NCBI RefSeq assembly: GCF_041925275.1
Contig: NZ_JBHEUZ010000001.1
Span: forward strand, 372,001 to 436,000
Direction: 5' to 3'
DNA: 64,000 nucleotides
From: Parapedobacter pyrenivorans_A
GTDB taxonomy: Bacteria > Bacteroidota > Bacteroidia > Sphingobacteriales > Sphingobacteriaceae
In this document: positions 57,640 to 64,000 of the stretch, in pieces
Numbering within the stretch: position 1 is the first letter of the stretch
How the letters are laid out: the number at the start of each line of letters is the position of its first letter
Position numbers and translations under genes: made by a program
The notes under the pieces: generated by a model
What the model saw: only the letters and a program-made list of their open reading frames with translations
What the model was told of the DNA's origin: nothing
The model's database searches: none

Positions 57640-58885
57640 GACATACCTTGCTCTTTCGGTGTTGCCGTTATCGTTTACAATGACTGTATCGGCCCAGTCG
57701 GTAGACCAAGGGGAGCTGCAGGCCACCGTTCGGAGTATCGGTCAGTTGGTAACGGACCTGGGCGATGAGCTCGGCAATGTGCTGAAGTCCATCGATGTGG
57801 AAGCCTTGGCACGGGATGCCGAAAAGCTGGCGTCCCTATCCGAACAGCGTACACGCGAAATAACACGGGAGCTTGAACAAGTGGAGTTGACTCCACTTAT
57901 CCGAGAGAGTGAGTCGCTAGCGCAGGAAATTGCACAGCTTGATTGGCAGCGATTGCTGGAACAACCGGATGCAATGATGAATTTTGGATACCAGAAGGAA
58001 AAGGTAACCGAATATTCCTATCCGATCAATAGCCGCCAATCGGTAAACATCGATAATCGCTATGGCAAAATCACGATCAATAACTGGGCAAAAAATGAGG
58101 TGAAGGTAGTCGTTACCATACGTACGGCTGAAGATTCCGAGCGGCGGGCACAGGAAGCGCTGGACCGCGTGCACATCAACCAATCCCAATCGGGTAATGC
58201 TATTTCTTTCAAAACGGCTATTGAATCGGGTGATTCGAATTGGTGGTCGATGCTGACCAGCGGTGGGGGCGACCGGGCACTGCGCGTGGACTACGACATT
58301 TACCTACCCAAGAGAAATGAACTGGTACTTGCAAACCGGTACGGTGCCATCGAACTTTCCGATCGCGACGGCAAAGTAGACGTGTCCGTGAGCTATGGAA
58401 GCCTGCATGCCGGCCACCTGAATGGAGTGGGTAATTCGCTGTCAGTTGCCTATTCGAAAGCGGCGGTTGAATACTTGAACGAAGGAGACGTCAGCGTGCG
58501 TTATGGGGGATTTACTTTATCCGAAGCCGAAAAACTCACATTGGCTATGAGCTACTCGAGTAGTGGAAAAATCGGCAAAATCAACCAACGAGCTGACATC
58601 AGCCTGCGGTACAGCAGCGGGTTTGAGATGGGCCTTGGCCCCGCCATACAAAAAGCAAGTGTAGCAGCTTCTTACTCCAATATCCATATCCGTCCGGCAA
58701 GTGATGCCGCTTTCAATTTCGATGTTGCAGTGAGCTATGGTGGGTTTGATTATGATCGCAACCACATCAATATCGGCAGTAAGTCCGAGAGCCATACTTC
58801 CGCCAGCTATTCGGGTTATTGGAACAAAGCCGTGGATAATGTGGTAAGCGTTAGTGCACGGTATGGTGCGGTGAGCTTGAAATAG
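57626..58885 (+). CDS. Secreted protein with coiled coil and DUF4097-like beta region
   Basis: 419 residues, signal peptide (LALSVLPLSFTMTVSAQS). Residues about 30-115 are a strongly helical coiled-coil region (LVTDLGDELGNVLKSIDVEALARDAEKLASL). From about 130 the protein turns to beta-strand repeats of the DUF4097 type: VNIDNRYGKITINNWAKNEVKVVVTIR, LANRYGAIELSDRDGKVDVSVSYG. It is probably surface or periplasmic and part of the sigma operon. Function unknown. Confidence 0.75.
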   Translation: MNRFKTYLALSVLPLSFTMTVSAQSVDQGELQATVRSIGQLVTDLGDELGNVLKSIDVEALARDAEKLASLSEQRTREITRELEQVELTPLIRESESLAQEIAQLDWQRLLEQPDAMMNFGYQKEKVTEYSYPINSRQSVNIDNRYGKITINNWAKNEVKVVVTIRTAEDSERRAQEALDRVHINQSQSGNAISFKTAIESGDSNWWSMLTSGGGDRALRVDYDIYLPKRNELVLANRYGAIELSDRDGKVDVSVSYGSLHAGHLNGVGNSLSVAYSKAAVEYLNEGDVSVRYGGFTLSEAEKLTLAMSYSSSGKIGKINQRADISLRYSSGFEMGLGPAIQKASVAASYSNIHIRPASDAAFNFDVAVSYGGFDYDRNHINIGSKSESHTSASYSGYWNKAVDNVVSVSARYGAVSLK

Positions 58886-58904
58886 AAGAGCGTGCTGCTC
58901 CTCG

Positions 58905-59921
58905 CTAGCCAAACCGCTTCCGCAGAATCGCATATAGTTTATCCACCGTTTCTGGCTTGTCCGCCCAATTATTCTTCTGGGCATAGTTTGTCTGCAAGAA
59001 ACCGTCGGCCGAAACAAAATCATCGTATCTATTCAACAGTTCGATCGCCTCGCTATACGCCAAGCTATATCCATTGAAAAGGTCTTTGATAAAAAGCAAT
59101 TTATCATTGAGGCTAATGGCCGATTTGATATCGGAAATCCGTTCGCCTCCACCCCGCACTGCCGCGAGTGGGTTGCCGCCGCCCGATTTCCGTTGTGCCG
59201 ATAGGCGCTCGTTGAGCGAAAGGGGCCGTGCTGGCTTTTCATTTTCTACTTCCACGGATTTTTCCGGTATCACGATCTCCTCTGCAATCGATTCGCTTCC
59301 GGCTTCTTCACCCTCCTCATCATCCGCAATAGGCTCAGCCTCAGCCAATGGACCCTCCTCGGGTTCTTCATTGGGCGCTACTTCCTCCTCTGCAACGAAC
59401 TCCGCATCACTTTCCGTAGCTTCACCCCATTCCATAAAAGTATCGTTGTCATTACTCTCCGTGTCTGTGTCATCGCCCTCCACTTCATCCGCTTCTATTT
59501 CATCATCGGCTGCTGCGACAGCATCGTCAACCATGCCATGCTCATCTTGTTCCTCATCGTCACGATCGGCCGGTAGACCTTCGGTTGCTCCCGTTCCGTC
59601 TACCGATGGCGTATGTGTTTCCGCAGCGTCGATACCCGGTGTGAAAACAATTTCTTCCGATTCATCCATATCGACATCAGTCTCCGATTCGGCATTGTCG
59701 GCTTCGGCGTCGTGTATCGGCTCTTCCGGCACTTCACTTTCCGCTTTCTGCAATTTATTGTAAACAGTCACATTCGCCGCGAAATAGTTGACCGTAGCCT
59801 CAAAGAGATCGGCCTGCAGACCGTCCCCCGCCTCCGCAGCGTTTTCCAGCTCATCAAATTGGCTATTAATATCCCTGAGTAATTCCGCTATTTTTCCTAA
59901 AACCTGCTGCTTTGTTGCCAT
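58905..59921 (-). CDS. Acidic hypothetical protein with conserved termini
   Basis: 338 residues. The N-terminal 60 residues are helical (VLGKIAELLRDINSQFDELENAAEAGDGLQADLFEATVNYF). A long Glu/Asp-rich middle (about 65-235) looks disordered, with repeated EE, DD and DE runs. The C-terminal 100 residues are ordered: PLSLNERLSAQRK, ISDIKSAISLNDKLLFIKDLFNGYSLAYSEAIELLNRYDDF. This layout is seen in an uncharacterised Bacteroidota family. No signal peptide or membrane helix, so cytosolic. No function can be given. Confidence 0.75.
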   Translation of the reverse strand: MATKQQVLGKIAELLRDINSQFDELENAAEAGDGLQADLFEATVNYFAANVTVYNKLQKAESEVPEEPIHDAEADNAESETDVDMDESEEIVFTPGIDAAETHTPSVDGTGATEGLPADRDDEEQDEHGMVDDAVAAADDEIEADEVEGDDTDTESNDNDTFMEWGEATESDAEFVAEEEVAPNEEPEEGPLAEAEPIADDEEGEEAGSESIAEEIVIPEKSVEVENEKPARPLSLNERLSAQRKSGGGNPLAAVRGGGERISDIKSAISLNDKLLFIKDLFNGYSLAYSEAIELLNRYDDFVSADGFLQTNYAQKNNWADKPETVDKLYAILRKRFG

Positions 59922-60036
59922 GCTATAAAAACGTATGCCGATAAAGATGATTCAAAATTAACATTAAATTCTGATATTAGCGGGCCCCGGGACCACAATT
60001 TATTGTGATTTCCGCATACAGATAGCGATACATACC

Positions 60037-60615
60037 ATGCTTTTTTCAGAAGATAGGTTGGTACATAGGGATGCTTCATATGGAAGTATTGAAGTGATCT
60101 GCGGATCGATGTTTTCGGGTAAAACTGAAGAACTCATCCGTAGGGTACGGCGTTCGCAGCTTGCCAAGCTGCCCGTGGAAATCTTCAAGCCCGCCATGGA
60201 CACACGTTACCACGATAAAGATGTCACATCGCACGATAGCAACAGCATCGCTTCCACACCGGTAGACCATTCGTCTACCATCCTGCTGCTCGGAAGTGTG
60301 GCAAAAGTGGTGGGTATTGACGAAGCACAGTTCTTCGATGACGAATTGCCCAACGTATGCACAAAACTGGCCAACGCGGGAATCCGGGTGATCGTAGCCG
60401 GCCTAGACATGGATTTCAAGGGAGAACCCTTTGGTCCGGTGCCGGCCCTCATGGCCATTGCCGAGCATGTGACGAAGGTACATGCCGTGTGCGTACGCTG
60501 CGGCGCACCTGCCAATTACTCTTACCGGATTACTGCAGATGACCAGCAGTTGCTCGTAGGCGAAAAAGACCGTTATGAGCCCCGGTGCCGCCCCTGCTTC
60601 TACCGGGTGCCATGA
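60037..60615 (+). CDS. tdk: Thymidine kinase
   Basis: 192 residues. P-loop GSMFSGKTEELIRR (23-36), Asp-Glu motif DEAQFFDDEL near 95, LDMDFKGEPFG lasso region and the zinc-binding cysteines CVRCGAPANYSYR and CRPC. Phosphorylates thymidine to dTMP with ATP. The opening MLFSEDRLVHRDASYGSIEVI is slightly longer than in many homologues. Convergent with the peroxidase gene, five bases apart. Confidence 0.96.
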   Translation: MLFSEDRLVHRDASYGSIEVICGSMFSGKTEELIRRVRRSQLAKLPVEIFKPAMDTRYHDKDVTSHDSNSIASTPVDHSSTILLLGSVAKVVGIDEAQFFDDELPNVCTKLANAGIRVIVAGLDMDFKGEPFGPVPALMAIAEHVTKVHAVCVRCGAPANYSYRITADDQQLLVGEKDRYEPRCRPCFYRVP

Positions 60616-60620
60616 ATGGC

Positions 60621-61136
60621 CTACAGCTTACCGATGATGGCATTGCTCATCGGTTCTGTTTTCGAGCGGAAACGATGAACAAGGTTACCGTGTTCGTCGA
60701 TCAGGAATTTCTCGAAATTCCATTTGATCTCTCCGGTAAAATCGGGGTTTTCGGTGGTCGTTAGGTACGCGAACAAGGGTGATATGTCCTCACCCTTTAC
60801 GCTGCTTTTTTCTGCCAGCAAAAACGTCACGCCGAAATTCTTTTCACAAAACCCTTGTATTTCCGTATTGCTGCCCGGTTCTTGCCCACCGAAATTATTT
60901 GCCGGAAAACCGATAACCACTAATTTGTCACCGTATTTTTCAGACAATTCCTGCAATCCGGCATATTGCTTCGTGAACCCACATTCCGAAGCCGTATTGA
61001 CCAACAGCAATTTTTTTCCCTCAAACTCGGAGAGACTGATTTCCTTTCCATCTATCGACGTGATGGTAAACTGATACACGTTGTCTGCAGGAGCACCAAC
61101 CAGCATCGCACCTAATATTAACATCGTTACGTTCAT
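60621..61136 (-). CDS. Glutathione peroxidase-type thiol peroxidase
   Basis: 171 residues. Catalytic triad visible: C52 in NTASECGFTKQY, Q85 in FPANNFGGQEPGSN and W139 in EIKWNFEKFLID. The conserved second Cys is C97 (GFCEKNFGVTF). Cys in place of selenocysteine, with thioredoxin the likely reductant as in other bacterial enzymes of this type. The N-terminus (MLILGAMLVGAPA) looks like a weak signal peptide, so periplasmic location is possible. Confidence 0.9.
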   Translation of the reverse strand: MNVTMLILGAMLVGAPADNVYQFTITSIDGKEISLSEFEGKKLLLVNTASECGFTKQYAGLQELSEKYGDKLVVIGFPANNFGGQEPGSNTEIQGFCEKNFGVTFLLAEKSSVKGEDISPLFAYLTTTENPDFTGEIKWNFEKFLIDEHGNLVHRFRSKTEPMSNAIIGKL

Positions 61137-61155
61137 ATAATAATTGTTTTATTGT

Positions 61156-62022
61156 TCAAACATGTATTTCGTAATTCTTTTCGCGCTGAACAATGTAATT
61201 GAACAGTTCCGTGATGGGTCTGCTCAACACCTTGCCCATCTTCACACCACGTTGCTCACATACTTCCCGCAATTGCTCAACAAAAAAATAAGCCACGGAC
61301 CCCACGAAATGGCACACGTAGTCACCATGGTCAGGGAAGGGCTTGATGTTCGTCGTAATAAATTCTGTGAAACCCCGCTTTAGCAATTCGTCTATAAAAG
61401 GGTGGTCACTATACACCGCCATAAAAGGGGCAAACGAGGCCAGATAAGCGTTTGGAGAAGCACGTTGGTACACATTTTTGATAACGATTTCCTTGTTGAG
61501 CCGATATTTTGCCTCAAACTTGGCGGCAAGCTCGGTAGGCATCGCGCCATACAAAAATTTTGTTACCAATTGCTTTCCGAACCAGACGCCCGAACCCTCA
61601 TCACCGAGCACATAGCCAATCCCTTGCCGCGTGGGGAGCACTTCCTCCCCATCGAAAAAGCTCACGTCAGAGCCGGTACCTAATGTTGCGATGTATCCTT
61701 TTCTATTGCCACACGTGGCGTATGCCGCGCCGACCAAATCGGTTTCTACCGAAATGAATGCATTGGTAAATAGCTGGGATAATGCATTGGAGACCATTTC
61801 GCGCCTATCCGGGCTCGTGCAACCCGAGCCAAAAAAATAAACCTCCGTAACCTGCTCCGCATGGGGAAGGATCTCATTCGCGTTCTGGATAATCTTCGCG
61901 ATATCCTTTTCGTTCACGAAAAAGGGATTCAACCCCTTCGTTGTAAATGCCAACCGCTTTCCATCGGGAAGTGCCAGCATCCAATCCGATTGTGACGAAC
62001 CGCTATCTGCTACCAATATCAT
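61156..62022 (-). CDS. BadF/BadG-type kinase, N-acetylglucosamine kinase-like
   Basis: 288 residues, ASKHA fold. Phosphate 1 motif MILVADSGSSQSDWML, then GLNPFFVNE, YFFGSGCTSPDRR, phosphate 2 ATLGTGSDVSFFDG and LGDEGSGVWFGKQLV. This matches the short NAGK/MurK-like members of Bacteroidota. Predicted to phosphorylate an amino sugar using ATP in the cytosol. The gene precedes glutathione peroxidase and follows TolC on the same strand; no functional link is evident. Confidence 0.85.
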   Translation of the reverse strand: MILVADSGSSQSDWMLALPDGKRLAFTTKGLNPFFVNEKDIAKIIQNANEILPHAEQVTEVYFFGSGCTSPDRREMVSNALSQLFTNAFISVETDLVGAAYATCGNRKGYIATLGTGSDVSFFDGEEVLPTRQGIGYVLGDEGSGVWFGKQLVTKFLYGAMPTELAAKFEAKYRLNKEIVIKNVYQRASPNAYLASFAPFMAVYSDHPFIDELLKRGFTEFITTNIKPFPDHGDYVCHFVGSVAYFFVEQLREVCEQRGVKMGKVLSRPITELFNYIVQREKNYEIHV

Positions 62023-62109
62023 TGAATCACTTTATTAGTTTACTTGGGGGTATCAAATTTAGCTAAAGCTGGATTGATATGCAACTATAATTGCGTAAAA
62101 TAAGAACCC

Positions 62110-63411
62110 TCATTCCGCTTCCAATACGCCTGCTATCTGTTTCAACGTTATTTCGGCCAGTTTCGCTTGGTACTGTGCACCGCTATAGCGGGTACTGGCA
62201 TCCACGAAATTACGTTGTGCTTCACGGAACTCTACCGGGGCAATGCTGCCCAGCTTGAATTTCTCCAGCGTAATATCCATATTCTCTCTGGCAATATCCT
62301 TGTTCCGTTCCTCCAACCTTACTAACTCCAGATTCATCAGATATGTTTGGTATGCCGCCGACAATTGGGCACCGATATTCCCTTCGACTCTATCCACCTC
62401 GATGGCTGCGGCATCCAATAGCAACTCGGCATTCCGCTCATTCCTACGTTGCATAAATCCATTGAATATATTCATCGAGGCAGAAATCCCATAGTTGAGC
62501 CCGTTGTTTCGCGATTGGGTGGAAAAGCCCAATTCCGCTGCAGACCGCGAACGTGTATAGGCCGAAGAAACACTCACTACCGGGTACCGCTCGCCTTTGA
62601 CGCGCTTCAATTCCAGCTGGCTGATCCGATGGTTTACCAATGCAGACTGCAGGGAGGGGTTCAATTGTTTCGCCTGTGCGGCCAATGTCTCGTAGTGCAG
62701 GTCGTTAGCGATCAAGATGGTGTCGGCAACCCTGAAGTCGGTCGTTACATCACGTGCAAGCAACTCGTTCAGTCGAATTTGGGTGGTCCGGTAAAGGTCG
62801 CGCTGCCGCAATAAGTTGGTGGTATCCGTATTCAGATCGACACTGGCGGCCAGTACCTCCAGCTTAGAGGCCCGGCCAATCTGGTACCTGTTTTCTGCTG
62901 TTTGGTGCCGAAAGGCCGACAGTTCCAACGCGGTCCGTGTGGCTTTAATAAGCTGCTGTTGCTGCACGAGGTCAAAATACCCGCTCACTACTTCGTACAC
63001 GGTTGAGAGGATCGCGGCTTTCAGGTTTGCTTCGCCCAGGGCCTTCAGTGCCTTAAGCTGATCGTACCGGGTAAACATCTGGAGGCCATCGAAAATCGTC
63101 CAATCCAAGCTCACGCCATAAGCCATCGATCGGCTCCGCGCGCCACGTAGTGCACGGGTTTCTCCACTCAGCAGCGTTTGCGTAGTATTTTGGATGCTTG
63201 CCGCCGCAGACACATCGCCACTTACCGACGGTAGCATCCCCGCATTGCCTACATGCACATTGTTCGTGGCCACGTCGGCATCTTTCGCTACCAACCGGAT
63301 GTCATAATTATTCTCCAGCGCAATCGCCACCGCTTCTTCCATGGTGAGCACCGGCTGACCTACCCCCACAAAGGGAATAAAAAACAAGACAACAACAATC
63401 AATCGTTTCAT
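62110..63411 (-). CDS. TolC-family outer membrane efflux protein
   Basis: 433 residues with a signal peptide (LIVVVLFFIPFVGVGQ). The two-repeat TolC layout is visible: VLTMEEAVAIALENNYDIRLV and later LEVLAASVDLNTDTTNLLRQ...TQIRLNELL, then a second half ending IAPVEFREAQRNFVDASTRYSGAQYQAKLAEITL. Forms the outer-membrane channel of the RND system encoded immediately upstream in the same direction, 83 bases away. Confidence 0.93.
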   Translation of the reverse strand: MKRLIVVVLFFIPFVGVGQPVLTMEEAVAIALENNYDIRLVAKDADVATNNVHVGNAGMLPSVSGDVSAAASIQNTTQTLLSGETRALRGARSRSMAYGVSLDWTIFDGLQMFTRYDQLKALKALGEANLKAAILSTVYEVVSGYFDLVQQQQLIKATRTALELSAFRHQTAENRYQIGRASKLEVLAASVDLNTDTTNLLRQRDLYRTTQIRLNELLARDVTTDFRVADTILIANDLHYETLAAQAKQLNPSLQSALVNHRISQLELKRVKGERYPVVSVSSAYTRSRSAAELGFSTQSRNNGLNYGISASMNIFNGFMQRRNERNAELLLDAAAIEVDRVEGNIGAQLSAAYQTYLMNLELVRLEERNKDIARENMDITLEKFKLGSIAPVEFREAQRNFVDASTRYSGAQYQAKLAEITLKQIAGVLEAE

Positions 63412-63494
63412 CTAACTATTTTTCTTTTATCGGCCGATGAGAGCTCGAAGTAAATAATGATTGCCTTGTGTGTCAATATTATTTACCTCTCGGT

Positions 63495-64000
63495 TCATAA
63501 CGAATGTTCACCGGCCATTACTTCCTCTACGCGTTTCGCTTCTTCCAAATCGGCATTGGGCTTATATTCGCGCGACCACATCGCATACACCGCCGGGATG
63601 ATGTATAAGGTAAGTATCAGCGAAAACATCGTGCCGCCTACGATGACCACCCCCATTCCGATGCGACTCGTGGCGGCCGCCCCGAACGCCATGGCGATGG
63701 GTAATGCCCCCAGTGAAATGGCCAAGCTGGTCATGAGGATGGGGCGAAGCCGAGCCTCAGCGGCTTCGACAATGGCCTGCCGAACAGGCTTACCCCGTTC
63801 CTTGAGCTGGTTTGCAAATTCAACGATAAGGATGCCGTTTTTAGTCACCAGCCCGATGAGCATCACGGTGCCGATCTGGCTAAAAATATTCCACGATTGC
63901 CCCGTAAGCCAAAGAGACAGCATTGCTCCCGCTACGGCCATGGGTACGGTAAGGATAATGATCACTGGATCGAGAAAGCTCTCAAACTGGGCGGCAAGGA
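63495..64000 (-). CDS. RND efflux pump inner-membrane transporter, C-terminal part (partial)
   Basis: About 168 residues of the end of an AcrB/HAE1-type pump enter from the right edge, reading LAAQFESFLDPVIIILTVPMAV. Motifs: IFSQIGTVMLIGLVTKNGILIVEFANQL, AEARLRPILMTSLAISLGALPIA and ATSRIGMGVVIVGGTMFSLILTLYIIPAVY, the highly conserved final membrane helices of RND transporters. The protein probably moves hydrophobic toxic compounds with the TolC protein downstream. The rest lies outside the window. Confidence 0.93.
   Translation of the reverse strand, partial: LAAQFESFLDPVIIILTVPMAVAGAMLSLWLTGQSWNIFSQIGTVMLIGLVTKNGILIVEFANQLKERGKPVRQAIVEAAEARLRPILMTSLAISLGALPIAMAFGAAATSRIGMGVVIVGGTMFSLILTLYIIPAVYAMWSREYKPNADLEEAKRVEEVMAGEHSL

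Noticed and set aside
59074..59763. Ser-rich 229-codon frame opposite the acidic protein
   Set aside because: Ser runs arise from reverse-reading of Glu/Asp codons of the real gene.
1..64000. CRISPR array, tRNA or rRNA genes
   Set aside because: No regularly spaced repeats and no recognisable tRNA or rRNA sequence was seen; a tool-based scan was not possible here.

Overview
The window is from a member of the Bacteroidota, most likely a Sphingobacteriaceae-type soil or water bacterium. The evidence is two SusC/SusD outer-membrane glycan-uptake loci (plus the start of a third SusC), ECF sigma/FecR pairs, DUF4959/DUF4998/DUF1735 lipoproteins, and several promoter-like -7 boxes of the Bacteroidota form TAnnTTTG. 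I saw no rRNA, tRNA or CRISPR array.

Layout. (1) 1-2032: a minus-strand operon of a TlpA-type thioredoxin protein and a SusC receptor that runs off the left edge. (2) 2033-6460: an AT-rich accessory island. It holds palindromic and MITE-like repeats, an orphan HTH protein, a frameshifted ORF6N gene, and a complete EcoRI-type restriction-modification pair (methyltransferase 4390-5376, endonuclease 5377-6183). The pair is bracketed by two related hairpin sequences that look like integron attC sites, the right one truncated into a decayed gene fragment. (3) 6461-11381: a small-enzyme/SRPBCC operon divergent from a GlxA-type regulator, then cold-shock protein and fatty-acid desaturase. (4) 11443-19531: SusC/SusD locus with two surface lipoproteins and no enzyme. 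(5) 20063-27784: a stress/signalling block (GreA-like protein, DUF4142, degenerate LuxR regulator, PAS/GAF histidine kinase, two DUF2383 proteins, YetF-like protein with a zinc ribbon, ECF sigma).

(6) 27918-43162: a minus-strand polysaccharide utilisation locus read as GH78 rhamnosidase, ECF sigma, FecR, STN-type SusC, SusD, DUF1735/discoidin lipoprotein, a NodB-like secreted protein and an alpha/alpha toroid glycosidase. The sigma/FecR/STN-SusC set suggests induction by the glycan being imported, probably rhamnose-containing. (7) 43468-47164: a copper block with an HMA-AraC fusion regulator and a CopA ATPase carrying a second metal-binding domain at its C-terminus. (8) 47240-58885: response regulators, purB, NfuA-type protein, SGNH hydrolase, split transketolase, a class III aminotransferase and two ECF sigma/membrane-partner operons. 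(9) 58905-64000: acidic protein, thymidine kinase, glutathione peroxidase, BadF/NAGK-type kinase and a TolC/RND efflux operon that runs off the right edge.

The most notable element is the EcoRI-like restriction-modification pair inside an apparent integron-style cassette: the core-site half at its left boundary (GTTAGGT, 4301-4307) is the exact reverse complement of the half site after the endonuclease (ACCTAAC, 6208-6214), which is what cassette exchange would leave.
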